Shown one piece after another: positions 1 through 7,885 of a stretch of 18,575 bases of DNA (position 1 is the stretch's first letter; each line of letters starts with the position of its first letter). A program made the position numbers and the translations under genes. The notes beneath the pieces were generated by a model. That model was not told where the DNA came from. It ran no database searches and saw only the letters and a program-made list of their open reading frames with translations. The stretch comes from an uncultured Saprospiraceae bacterium (GTDB lineage Bacteria > Bacteroidota > Bacteroidia > Chitinophagales > Saprospiraceae): contig CAKUWM010000023.1 in assembly GCA_934699305.1 (NCBI GenBank), positions 1 to 18,575 on the forward strand, read 5' to 3'.

Positions 1-1960
1 AGTCGAAGCCGGAATACAACTTCTTAGCATCGTCCAAGCAACATACTGAAACGCCGGAGTTACCTATTTTACCATAAATATCGGGGCGGTAGTCAGGGTC
101 TTCACCATAAAGTGTTACTGAGTCAAATGCCGTTGAAAGCCTGTTGGCAGGCATTCCGATACTCACATAATGGAAACGTCTATTCGTCCTTTCCGGATGA
201 CCTTCACCTGCAAACATCCTCGTAGGGTCTTCTTCCTTACGCTTAAACGGGAAGACGCCGGCACTAAAAGGAAATTCTCCCGGAACATTTTCTTTCAATA
301 TCCACTTCAATATATCTTGCCACCCGTGATATTTAGGAAGGCTAACCCTCGGAATACGAAGGTGAGAAAGCGATTGGGTAAAGGTCTCTACTTTGATTTC
401 TTTACCGCGGACAATATAGGTAAAATAATCACCTTCGTAGTTGGCTTTCTTAGTCGGCCACTCCGCCAAAAGATTTTCATTTTCCCGCGTGAGCTGCAAC
501 TTAACTTTATCTTCTATGCTTTGTAAAGAGCTTAATATATTGGCATCATCGTCGACTAAAGACCGAGTTTGCCTGATTGACTGAACTTTACCTGCTGCTA
601 CAGATTGCGTTTCCACCCACTCGTCGTATTTTCGACATTCTTCGGAAATTTCGGACAGATACCTAACCCGACCAGGAGGGATAATATAGACTTTCTCTGA
701 GTCGCCGGTGCGTAGGTTTATTTCGCCGACAAACCTATTGTCAGTGCGTTCATTGAGGATGTCGATAATTTTGTAATAGAAAGAATTGGTGCCGGGGTCA
801 TTAAACTGAGAGGCAATAGTCCCAAATACCGGCATTTCCTCAACAGGCGTATCAAACAACAAATGATTTCGTTGATATTGCTTTCTTACGTCCCGAAGAG
901 CATCGGCGGCTCCTCGCTTGTCAAATTTATTGATAGCAATAACATCCGCAAAATCAAGCATATCTATTTTCTCCAATTGGCTTGGAGCCCCAAATTCCGG
1001 CGTCATCACATAAAGAGACACGTCGGCATATTCTGTTATCTCCGTATCAGACTGACCTATTCCACTTGTCTCCAAAATAATCAAATCATATCCGGCCGCT
1101 TTAAGAACATCAAGAGCGCTTTTAATTTCGCTACTTAAAGCTCTATTTGATTGGCGTGTAGCCATCGAACGCATAAATATTCGGGACTGATTAACTGCAT
1201 TCATTCGGATTCTATCGCCCAACAATGCCCCACCTGACTTGCGTTTACTCGGATCCACCGAGATAATAGCTAGTGTCTTATTGTTGTATTCCAGTAAAAA
1301 TCTTCTGATTAATTCATCAATCAAGCTTGATTTTCCCGCTCCGCCTGTTCCGGTAATCCCCAAAACAGGAATTTTACTTTCTTCACTCTTTTGATGAAGC
1401 TCCGACATCAATTTTTCATGATTGTCCGGATAATTCTCTACAGCCGTAATCATACGTGCGACGACGTGAGGGCTATGACTATTCAACTGTTTAACCTCAA
1501 AGTCTTGCCTCTCTCCTACCGGGAAATCACTGTTTTCCAAAACATCATTAATCATCCCTTGCAATCCCATGGACCGTCCGTCATCCGGCGAATAAATACG
1601 CGCTATACCATAGGCCTGCAAAGAGGCTATCTCTTCGGGCAAAATAGTCCCACCTCCACCTCCAAACACCTTAATATGTCCGGCATGGCGTTGGTGTAGT
1701 AAGTCGTAAATATATTTGAAAAATTCATTATGCCCGCCTTGATAAGAAGTTATCGCTATAGCCTGAACATCCTCTTGAATGGCAGTATTCACAATTTCAT
1801 CAGCACTTCTATTATGACCCAAATGAATAATTTCAGCTCCAGATGACTGTAAAATTCGGCGCATGATATTGATGGCCGCGTCGTGTCCATCAAATAGAGA
1901 TCCTGCAGTGACTACTCGAATCTTGTACTTCGGTTTATAAATGGAAGGGATTATTGACAT
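1..1960 (-). CDS. icmF: Fused acyl-CoA mutase IcmF, N-terminal 653 residues (gene cut by left edge)
   Basis: This is a cobalamin-dependent carbon-skeleton mutase fused to its own G-protein chaperone. IcmF enzymes interconvert isobutyryl-CoA and n-butyryl-CoA in the cytoplasm. The order seen is a B12-binding domain (about 10-150) with DGHD at residues 24-27, where His26 would be the lower cobalt ligand, then a MeaB-like GTPase with P-loop GTGGAGKS at 204-211 and downstream ETSGIGQSD and NKFD motifs. A linker and the start of the mutase domain follow, with TRMFAGEG near residue 583. In methylmalonyl-CoA mutase the matching position is Tyr (QYAG). Phe583 here fits an isobutyryl-type rather than methylmalonyl-type substrate, although the second specificity residue lies beyond the edge. 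Full-length IcmF is roughly 1,100 residues, so about 40% is missing. The ATG start follows a well-placed promoter; an in-frame GTG 30 bases upstream is less likely. The B12-GTPase-mutase domain order makes the identification firm. Confidence 0.93.
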   Translation of the reverse strand, partial: MSIIPSIYKPKYKIRVVTAGSLFDGHDAAINIMRRILQSSGAEIIHLGHNRSADEIVNTAIQEDVQAIAITSYQGGHNEFFKYIYDLLHQRHAGHIKVFGGGGGTILPEEIASLQAYGIARIYSPDDGRSMGLQGMINDVLENSDFPVGERQDFEVKQLNSHSPHVVARMITAVENYPDNHEKLMSELHQKSEESKIPVLGITGTGGAGKSSLIDELIRRFLLEYNNKTLAIISVDPSKRKSGGALLGDRIRMNAVNQSRIFMRSMATRQSNRALSSEIKSALDVLKAAGYDLIILETSGIGQSDTEITEYADVSLYVMTPEFGAPSQLEKIDMLDFADVIAINKFDKRGAADALRDVRKQYQRNHLLFDTPVEEMPVFGTIASQFNDPGTNSFYYKIIDILNERTDNRFVGEINLRTGDSEKVYIIPPGRVRYLSEISEECRKYDEWVETQSVAAGKVQSIRQTRSLVDDDANILSSLQSIEDKVKLQLTRENENLLAEWPTKKANYEGDYFTYIVRGKEIKVETFTQSLSHLRIPRVSLPKYHGWQDILKWILKENVPGEFPFSAGVFPFKRKEEDPTRMFAGEGHPERTNRRFHYVSIGMPANRLSTAFDSVTLYGEDPDYRPDIYGKIGNSGVSVCCLDDAKKLYSGFD

Positions 1961-2032
1961 ATTGCTTTTGTTGATCGTTAAAACGTTCACTTAGTGTAAC
2001 AATACAATAAGATAGCCGTTTTTAAATTTTCG

Positions 2033-2063
2033 CAAAGATAATGAAAATGCAGTAGTGCAGCAA
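2033..2063 (-). promoter_or_regulatory. Bacteroidota-type promoter for icmF
   Basis: On the minus strand a TATCTTTG box (2040-2033) matches the TAnnTTTG -7 consensus exactly. A TTG (2063-2061) lies 20 bases upstream, the usual spacing for the -33 element. The resulting leader to the icmF ATG would be about 65 bases. This is the best two-part promoter in the window and suggests icmF can be transcribed independently of the men genes. Confidence 0.65.
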
Positions 2064-2158
2064 GGTTATGTAAATTGTAAAAATAAAATCATGAAACTTC
2101 ACTCTTCAATTATCCTTGAGAATTCAACTTACAAAGTCGATCAAAATTAGAGCCATTA

Positions 2159-3061
2159 TCACAAGTTGAGACCTATTCCAAACAATATCGTAAATAACAA
2201 GGTACTAAGTGATAAATATTTCAATTCCGGATAGAGGACAACAGGATTTTCATTTTTTTGAACAATCATGATGCTTCGTACTATGCCCACAAAGGCAATC
2301 AAGTATATCCATTGATAGACACCTGCCCCACTTTGAAAGCTGTACATTACCGCAGTAAGCATGCCCATGGATAATAAGATGGCGTGATAATACTTGGCCT
2401 TTTCTAATCCAATTTTTACGACCAAGGTATTTTTGCCGGAGGCAGCATCATTGACCCTATCTCTTAAGTTATTTAAATTCAGTACTCCGGCACTGAAGCA
2501 TCCTATGGTAATTGCCGGTAAAATTTCCAATTTGCTAAAGTGGTGGGTATGTAAAAAATAAGTCCCTATCACGCCCACAATACCGAAGAATATGAATACG
2601 AAGAAGTCTCCTAAGCCCGAATATCCATAAGGATTACTGCCTATGGTATATTTGACGGCTGCGACAATAGCGGCTATTCCAATCAAGAAAAACACTACAC
2701 TATAGGAAAATTCCATTGACTTCATACTATGTACAATCAATGAAATCCCTGAAATCAATGCCAACACGATGCAAATGAATATAGCGATACCCATCTGGCG
2801 AAGTGTAATTTCTCCTTTCTGAAGACTGCGCTTTGGTCCTATCCGATCTTGATTGTCCACTCCATGTACTGTGTCACCGTAGTCATTAGCAAGATTACTT
2901 AAAATTTGCAAAAACAATGTAGTCAGCATTGCCCATATCATAATAGAAGGCTGGAAGCGATGATAATATGCTGCCAACAGGCTTCCCATGAGTATCGTGG
3001 ACAAAGCCAGAGGCAATGTATGAAGCCTAAATGCTTCCAACCATGCTCTAATTGACGTCAT
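2159..3061 (-). CDS. menA: 1,4-dihydroxy-2-naphthoate polyprenyltransferase (MenA)
   Basis: This integral-membrane UbiA-family prenyltransferase attaches the polyprenyl side chain to 1,4-dihydroxy-2-naphthoate, giving demethylmenaquinone. The first Asp-rich motif NDYGD is at residues 59-63, followed by the GVDNQDR stretch typical of MenA. The second motif lies in NNLRDRVND, with the MenA-like GKNTL just after it. The rest is a series of hydrophobic segments consistent with the multi-helix UbiA fold. The length of 300 residues is normal. The ATG at 3061 is preferred over a TTG one codon upstream. The gene starts 11 bases after the menB stop and closes the men run, so it is probably co-transcribed with menD and menB. 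No clear terminator is visible in the 198 bases before icmF. Confidence 0.93.
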   Translation of the reverse strand: MTSIRAWLEAFRLHTLPLALSTILMGSLLAAYYHRFQPSIMIWAMLTTLFLQILSNLANDYGDTVHGVDNQDRIGPKRSLQKGEITLRQMGIAIFICIVLALISGISLIVHSMKSMEFSYSVVFFLIGIAAIVAAVKYTIGSNPYGYSGLGDFFVFIFFGIVGVIGTYFLHTHHFSKLEILPAITIGCFSAGVLNLNNLRDRVNDAASGKNTLVVKIGLEKAKYYHAILLSMGMLTAVMYSFQSGAGVYQWIYLIAFVGIVRSIMIVQKNENPVVLYPELKYLSLSTLLFTILFGIGLNL

Positions 3062-3072
3062 CAATCTTTTTT

Positions 3073-3915
3073 TTATGGAAATTTAGGAAACTTATCAAAT
3101 TGTGGCTTTCGTTTTTCAAGGAAAGCATCGCGACCTTCTCTTGCCTCTTCGGTGGTATATATAAGTCGGGTCGCCTCGCCTGCATAAACCTGTTGTCCTA
3201 CTAATCCGTCATCGATGAGGTTGAGGGCAAACTTAGCCATTTTTACAGCTGTCGGGCTTTTAGCAAGGATCTCTTGTGCCCACTCGTAGGCGGTTGCTTC
3301 CAACTTGTCGTGTTCAACTACTGCATTGACCATACCCATATCGTAAGCTTCCTGAGCAGAATACGACTTGCCCAGAAAAAAGATTTCTCTTGCTCTTTTT
3401 TGTCCCACTTGACGTGCCAGATAAGCCGAACCAAAGCCACCGTCGATGCTCGCCACATCGACGTCCGTTTGCTTGAAAATAGCATGTTCCTTACTTGCCA
3501 AGGTTAGGTCACATACAACATGCAGGCTATGTCCACCGCCTACTGCCCAGCCGGGCACAACCGCGATGACTACTTTATTCATAAATCGGATTTGTCGCTG
3601 CACATCTAAGATATTAAAACGATTGACGCCATCTCCTCCTTTATAGCCGGTGTTAGACCGTACTCGCTGATCCCCACCTGAGCAAAAAGCCCAACCACCG
3701 TCTTTCTGTGAAGGTCCTTCACCACTGATCAGCACCACGCCTATCTCTTGCGATTCATGGCTTATGATGAGCGCATCTAACAATTCGGATACCGTCTCAG
3801 GGCGAAATGCATTCCTTACTTCCCGTCGGTTAAACGCAATCCGGGCTACACCTTCACTATATCGAAAGGTGATATCCTGATATTCTTTAATCTCTTGCCA
3901 ATTTATGTGACTCAT
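3073..3915 (-). CDS. menB: 1,4-dihydroxy-2-naphthoyl-CoA synthase (MenB), Asp-type (type II)
   Basis: This crotonase-fold enzyme closes the second ring of the naphthoate nucleus, converting o-succinylbenzoyl-CoA to 1,4-dihydroxy-2-naphthoyl-CoA. Visible signatures are FCSGGDQRVR (78-87), the oxyanion-hole loop PGWAVGGGHS (121-130) and SIDGGFGSAYLARQVGQK (156-173), where Asp158 matches the conserved catalytic Asp. Asp151 in QTDVDVAS occupies the position that is Gly in E. coli MenB, which borrows bicarbonate there; an Asp marks the bicarbonate-independent type II enzymes. The start is set at ATG 3915 (280 residues), which overlaps the menD stop as ATGA, a classic sign of translational coupling. 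A longer reading from 3945 would add ten residues lying inside menD and is unlikely. Confidence 0.95.
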   Translation of the reverse strand: MSHINWQEIKEYQDITFRYSEGVARIAFNRREVRNAFRPETVSELLDALIISHESQEIGVVLISGEGPSQKDGGWAFCSGGDQRVRSNTGYKGGDGVNRFNILDVQRQIRFMNKVVIAVVPGWAVGGGHSLHVVCDLTLASKEHAIFKQTDVDVASIDGGFGSAYLARQVGQKRAREIFFLGKSYSAQEAYDMGMVNAVVEHDKLEATAYEWAQEILAKSPTAVKMAKFALNLIDDGLVGQQVYAGEATRLIYTTEEAREGRDAFLEKRKPQFDKFPKFP

Positions 3916-5612
3916 AGCACTTTTTCTTCGTTTAAATATTTCCAATATTGCTCCAAAATTAATGGATTTTCATCCGGATGAGTACATATTTCCAGAATTG
4001 TTTTTTGAACGTCTTCTTTTAAAAACCCATCCAAAGCATCTCCAAGGCTCGCTGCGTCCGTCACCCTACTATATTTCCATTGAAAATGTTCCGCAATTTT
4101 CTCTGCATTAGTGGTCATAGCTGTTTCTATAAATGTCCTTCGTTCCTGCACCTTATTGGGACCTTCGATGATTCGAAATATACCACCACCACCATTATTA
4201 ATAACGATAATCTTCAACTTACCTTCAAAATTATCATTCCACAACCCATTTATGTCGTAATGAAAGGCGACATCGCCAGTGATTAGAATATGAGGCTTGT
4301 CCACAAATGCCGCCGCCGCACCCATTGCCGTCGAGGTGCAACCCTCTATTCCGCTAGTTCCCCTATTGCAGTGCATCCTTACACGATAGGAATCATCGAA
4401 TAACTGAGCATAGCGCACAGCTGAACTATTGGCTATATGTAAGTTACTTCCTTCATTCAGAACGGAGAAAATCCTGTTAAAGACGTACAAATCACTATAT
4501 TCACACCGATTGACAAACCATCGATGTCGATTCTTCCGCCTTTCATCTAAATCTTTCCACTTTTTCTGGTACCCGGAATTGTTGGAAGCCACATGATGAT
4601 TTATTTGTTGAAAAAATACTGCAGGGCTTAATGATACAGCTTGGGTCAGTGATTGAAATGTATCTGTTGTACTATCAAATGGATGAATATTCCAATGTTC
4701 AGTCGGCTTGAATTTTCTCAAAGCACTTTTTATACGTTTTGACACAATGGCATCCCCAATGGTAATAAGGATATCAGGCATCAATTCACCTATCTCTTGA
4801 TCGGTCAGCCCTGTAATGCACCGGTCAATGGCTCCGATAAAAGAAGGATGATGCATATTGGAAAGTGTCTCTGTCAGTACAACAATTTGTGGATGGGCAT
4901 TCATCCCAATCAAAAGCTCCGGCAATCCATCCCGATCCGAATACTGACCTACCAAGATCATTACCTTCTTACTTTGCGATAAAGTAGAGGCCATAGCCAC
5001 TTCTGTTTCGATAGGTAATTGACTTAATATTGGTTTTTGAAGAAAAATCCTGATTTTTTTATCAATGGCTTCAACCATGTTATACAATGGCTCATGCAGT
5101 GGAATATTAAAATGTACAGGACCCGGATCGGACAATGTAGCTATTGCAAAGCCCTCGCTCAGACATCTTGAATTATACCAAAATTCATCGTCATTCTCCG
5201 CATCACCTTTCAGTACATAACTTTTGCGAATAAAATTATTGTAAATCCCTTGTTGCCGTATCGTCTGCCCATCCCCTTGATCAACCCATATTTCAGGACG
5301 ATCCGTTGTAAGGACAATAAGTGGAATTCTTTGATAATAGGCCTCTGTAATAGCTGGTGCAAAATTAACTGTTGCAGAACCACTGGTACACAATATTGCT
5401 ACCGGTTGTTGTGTCTCTATGGCTAATCCCAATGCGAAAAAACCTGCACTTCGCTCATCCCTTATACTGTAACATTGGAAGCCGGACTGCCGATTGAATG
5501 ATATCACAAAGGGAGCATTGCGAGATCCCGGACATATTACGACATGTCTCAACCCCAATTCAGCCAATGTATTAACTATTAGTCTTACTCCTTCTTTATT
5601 TGACAATTCCAT
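3912..5612 (-). CDS. menD: SEPHCHC synthase (MenD)
   Basis: This thiamine-diphosphate enzyme condenses 2-oxoglutarate-derived succinic semialdehyde with isochorismate to give 2-succinyl-5-enolpyruvyl-6-hydroxy-3-cyclohexene-1-carboxylate, the first committed step of menaquinone synthesis. The N-terminal motif VICPGSRNAPF is at about 25-35 and Glu53 in RDERSAGFFALG is the expected ThDP-activating Glu. The signature NRGTSGIEGCTSTAMG (416-431) and the metal/ThDP motif GDVAFHYDINGLW through INN (446-473) are complete. The length of 566 residues is usual. Its stop overlaps the menB start by 4 bases. A TATCTTTA box at 5640-5633, 20 bases upstream of the start, could be its promoter, so it may not depend only on menF read-through. 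Confidence 0.96.
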   Translation of the reverse strand: MELSNKEGVRLIVNTLAELGLRHVVICPGSRNAPFVISFNRQSGFQCYSIRDERSAGFFALGLAIETQQPVAILCTSGSATVNFAPAITEAYYQRIPLIVLTTDRPEIWVDQGDGQTIRQQGIYNNFIRKSYVLKGDAENDDEFWYNSRCLSEGFAIATLSDPGPVHFNIPLHEPLYNMVEAIDKKIRIFLQKPILSQLPIETEVAMASTLSQSKKVMILVGQYSDRDGLPELLIGMNAHPQIVVLTETLSNMHHPSFIGAIDRCITGLTDQEIGELMPDILITIGDAIVSKRIKSALRKFKPTEHWNIHPFDSTTDTFQSLTQAVSLSPAVFFQQINHHVASNNSGYQKKWKDLDERRKNRHRWFVNRCEYSDLYVFNRIFSVLNEGSNLHIANSSAVRYAQLFDDSYRVRMHCNRGTSGIEGCTSTAMGAAAAFVDKPHILITGDVAFHYDINGLWNDNFEGKLKIIVINNGGGGIFRIIEGPNKVQERRTFIETAMTTNAEKIAEHFQWKYSRVTDAASLGDALDGFLKEDVQKTILEICTHPDENPLILEQYWKYLNEEKVL

Positions 5613-5813
5613 TTATCACTTCGTTACTTTTTTAAAGATACCATTATTGAATTAATGGTTTCATAAACATTCACACAAAACATTACATACAATAACTTCC
5701 ATAGCATCATCACACTGTGGGTCGTCTTTCTTAATCCTTTGATTTTCACAATTTTCACCGGCCATGTTATCCTATATCAATGAATCCCCAAAGGTAAAAA
5801 GCATTTTATGAAA
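5613..5813 (-). promoter_or_regulatory. menF-menD intergenic region with two candidate -7 boxes and a small inverted repeat
   Basis: This 201-base gap carries no gene. Read on the minus strand it has an exact TAnnTTTG box, TACCTTTG at 5796-5789, and a near match, TATCTTTA at 5640-5633, 20 bases from the menD ATG. Neither has a convincing TTTG at the -33 distance. Next to the second box is a 7-base inverted repeat, ACCATTA (5640-5646) against TAATGGT (5653-5659), around a 6-base loop. The bases at 5632-5645 recur exactly upstream of menF. A regulator site or an internal promoter is possible, but neither is proved. Confidence 0.35.
5632..5645. repeat. 14-base sequence shared by the menD and menF upstream regions, copy 1
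   Basis: TTAAAGATACCATT occurs here, 20 bases upstream of the menD start, and again in the same orientation at 7006-7019 upstream of menF. Read on the gene strand it contains TATCTTTA, near the -7 consensus. A 14-base match could arise by chance in AT-rich DNA of this length. Confidence 0.3.
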
Positions 5814-6902
5814 CTATGGTTTATTCATATCAAATTTCTGAACTATTCTATCAATCAAAGTTTTGCTTTTTAAAACCGTTTCCTCCCATTCTTCCTGCGG
5901 ATGTGAATCTTTGGTTATTCCTCCGCCCACATAAACAGCTATTTCATTCTCGCCCACCTGCATACACCTCAGATTAACATACAGTTGGGCATTACCATCA
6001 TCATCTATCTCTCCAATTATTCCGCTGTAATAGGTACGGTCATAGCCTTCATTTTCCAATATACAAGCAACACCTTCATTTATCGGTGCCCCGCCAACTG
6101 CGGGCGTTGGATGCAGATCTTCCAACAGCTTTTTTAGATTTACTTGTGCCGAAACATCGTACATATAATCCGTCCTAAGATGGACCACTTTACCTGCTTC
6201 TACAGAATAGGGACCATTGGAATGTATAAGACGATAATTATGTCTAAAAAATACATCTTTTATGTGGATTCCGACCATCTCATGTTCGTCTATCTCTTTG
6301 TCGCGCCAATGATATAAGGAGTCGTCGCGCCGGGATTGAGTACCTGCCAATGCCATAACAAAGGCTTTGGAATCCTTCTGTCGAAGTAATAGCTCAGGAG
6401 TTGCACCAAGCCATGTACCTGAGGTAGGGTGAGCCAACAAATAAACAAAAGCATCAGAATAAGTTGCAGCCAAATCCTCAAAGCAGGCTATTTCTTCAAA
6501 TTTATTGGGTTTTTCAACACGAATCACGCGAGAAAGTATCGCTTTTTTAATGACACCGGACTCAATGGCATCCATATAGTGCTCAAAGGATTTCAGATAA
6601 TCGGATTGTGCTGTTGCTTTGGGCAAATCTTCTTTTTCAATAGATTTAATGCCTTTCAAATCCTGGACAATTCTTTCTACATCACCCTTAGACAACATGT
6701 CATCCAAACAATCTAAGGTCAGCTCCTGTCCCTTTGACTGTGGAACAAATGGCTTTACCAAAAGCTCTTTTTTTGAACCAATTCCCAAAATACCGTGCTC
6801 TACAGCAATTTTAAATGTATTGTCTGATGGTAGTCTATAAATACAAAATCCAATATGCTTAGCGTACAACAGATGCGCAATGGAGACAACTAAATCGTTC
6901 AA
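5814..6902 (-). CDS. menF: Isochorismate synthase (MenF/EntC type)
   Basis: This chorismate-utilising enzyme isomerises chorismate to isochorismate and feeds MenD in the menaquinone pathway. Lys120 in KKAILSR and Glu170 in GATPELLL are exactly 50 residues apart, as are the catalytic base and acid of E. coli EntC and MenF. Other family blocks seen are ALAGTQSRR, DEHEMV, the PTPAVGGAP loop, and the metal-site region ENEGYDRTYYSG with the C-terminal VGGGI. The length of 362 residues is at the short end of the family because the N-terminal part is small. The start is TTG: a stop codon lies two codons upstream in frame, no ATG precedes the conserved region, and AAGGTG sits four bases ahead. A siderophore-type EntC is formally possible, but menD, menB and menA next door argue for menaquinone. 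Confidence 0.92.
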   Translation of the reverse strand: MNDLVVSIAHLLYAKHIGFCIYRLPSDNTFKIAVEHGILGIGSKKELLVKPFVPQSKGQELTLDCLDDMLSKGDVERIVQDLKGIKSIEKEDLPKATAQSDYLKSFEHYMDAIESGVIKKAILSRVIRVEKPNKFEEIACFEDLAATYSDAFVYLLAHPTSGTWLGATPELLLRQKDSKAFVMALAGTQSRRDDSLYHWRDKEIDEHEMVGIHIKDVFFRHNYRLIHSNGPYSVEAGKVVHLRTDYMYDVSAQVNLKKLLEDLHPTPAVGGAPINEGVACILENEGYDRTYYSGIIGEIDDDGNAQLYVNLRCMQVGENEIAVYVGGGITKDSHPQEEWEETVLKSKTLIDRIVQKFDMNKP

Positions 6903-6905
6903 ATT

Positions 6906-6928
6906 TCACCTTTTCTAAAACAAAAATA
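6906..6928 (-). promoter_or_regulatory. menF -7 box and ribosome binding site
   Basis: On the minus strand TATTTTTG (6928-6921) matches TAnnTTTG. It is followed closely by AAAAGGTGA (6914-6906), a Shine-Dalgarno-like site unusual in this window. The site lies just ahead of the TTG start at 6902 and decides that start. A TTTG at 6956-6953 lies 24 bases upstream of the -7 box, longer than the usual 19-21. Confidence 0.5.
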
Positions 6929-7005
6929 ACAAGTTTCCACATTTATTAAATCCAAATTCCACAATAGACAAATGCAGAATCGATTTACGACTCGTAATCA
7001 ATGGC

Positions 7006-7019
7006 TTAAAGATACCATT
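7006..7019. repeat. 14-base sequence shared by the menD and menF upstream regions, copy 2
   Basis: This is an exact copy of the 14 bases at 5632-5645, here about 100 bases upstream of the menF TTG. It spans the loop and right arm of a 7-base inverted repeat (6998-7004 with 7015-7021). Function unknown. Confidence 0.3.
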
Positions 7020-7069
7020 GAAATGATTTGTACATCGGAACACCCTCATCATCTACCATCTTCGGTCTT

Positions 7070-7097
7070 GGAAAACCCCGACTGTTGAATTCGGGTT
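7070..7097 (-). terminator. Weak terminator-like hairpin after the coiled-coil gene
   Basis: On the minus strand AACCCGA (7097-7091) can pair with TCGGGGTT (7081-7074), with one bulged base and a 9-base loop. TTTT follows. It lies about 140 bases beyond the stop of the secreted coiled-coil gene. The stem is short and the T run is poor, so this is a tentative call. Confidence 0.22.
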
Positions 7098-7234
7098 AAG
7101 GAAGCTTTAATGTGTGTCTTTAGAAAAACCAAACTTTTGTGACTTTACCTCAAGCTAATAGAAGACAAAAGGCACTTACCGAATTATACAACAAAAGTAA
7201 GAACCCAATTATTCTTCGACAAACATCTTGGAAA

Positions 7235-7885
7235 TCAGATCTTTTCCAAATCAGATTTAACCTTGTCGATTGCAGCTTGCTGAGTTGTTATTTCAGCTTG
7301 CTTAGTAGCCTGATCTTTGATATTTTGTTCTATTTTAGCTTTGGCCTCGGCGATTTTTTCTTCAGCCTTTTTTATATCTTTTTCATAAGAGTCTTTGTCA
7401 CTTACCAACTTTTTCAAGTCATTATTCATCTTGGACATCTTATTCATTTCTGCTTTCAGTTGCTCATTTATCTTGTAGCGGTTAATTTCACGCACAAAGT
7501 CATTCATCACATTAACAGCAGCTTTATATTGGTCCGGCTGACCTGATGAAGACAAATAACCTCCTCCCAAATCAAACCACACGCTAAATTGAACGTCTTT
7601 GCCCGACTCCTCCGCTTTTGAATAAATGTCCACCGTACTTTTACTTACTTCGGGCAAACTGGCATCATCCGCGAAATATTCCTTTTCCTTTCTTTGGTAC
7701 TTAGTCTTATTTCCCATGGTTTTCATATAATCTTTCCACACATTCTCTACATCTTTGGCTCGAATATCAGACAAAGTAATTGTCAATGCATTATTGCTAC
7801 CTTGAGACATAGCCTTGACACCTTCGTTAATCTGGGCCCATGTAACACACGGCAATATGGTAAAAAGAAAGAATAATAATCTCAT
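7235..7885 (-). CDS. Secreted or periplasmic coiled-coil protein of unknown function
   Basis: I do not recognise a named family. Residues 1-17 form a clear Sec signal peptide: a short basic start, a hydrophobic core and a probable cleavage after the Ala in CVTWA. No Cys follows the cleavage point, so it is not a lipoprotein. Residues about 18-130 look globular, with a WFDLGGGYLSS stretch and a following Asp/Tyr-rich segment. From about 135 to the C-terminus at 216 the protein is rich in Lys, Glu, Ala and Gln with heptad-like spacing, which predicts a long coiled coil. The ATG start gives the signal peptide directly. It stands alone: divergent from mutL and about 330 bases from menF, so neighbours give no functional hint. 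Confidence 0.8.
   Translation of the reverse strand: MRLLFFLFTILPCVTWAQINEGVKAMSQGSNNALTITLSDIRAKDVENVWKDYMKTMGNKTKYQRKEKEYFADDASLPEVSKSTVDIYSKAEESGKDVQFSVWFDLGGGYLSSSGQPDQYKAAVNVMNDFVREINRYKINEQLKAEMNKMSKMNNDLKKLVSDKDSYEKDIKKAEEKIAEAKAKIEQNIKDQATKQAEITTQQAAIDKVKSDLEKI

Larger units (their letters stand above)
6929..7234. other. Intergenic region between the coiled-coil gene and menF
   Basis: No gene is supported here. It holds a 7-base inverted repeat, TCAATGG (6998-7004) against CCATTGA (7015-7021), whose 10-base loop overlaps the 14-base sequence also found upstream of menD (copy here 7006-7019). It also holds a weak terminator-like hairpin at 7074-7097. A plus-strand reading frame beginning at 7139 is only the shadow of the gene on the other strand. 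Confidence 0.4.

Noticed and set aside
170..1699. Three plus-strand open frames of about 90-120 residues
   Set aside because: They lie opposite the icmF coding strand, have biased and implausible composition and match no family pattern. They are antisense shadows.
3915..3945. Longer menB reading that starts inside menD and adds ten residues
   Set aside because: The ATG at 3915 forms an ATGA overlap with the menD stop and gives a normal-length MenB. The extra residues are basic, resemble nothing in the family and lie within menD coding sequence.
7139..7546. Plus-strand frame of 135 residues rich in Phe and Leu that looks like a membrane protein
   Set aside because: It is antisense to the Lys/Glu-rich coiled coil of the gene on the minus strand. 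AAA/GAA codons read backwards give TTT/TTC, which explains the Phe-rich translation.
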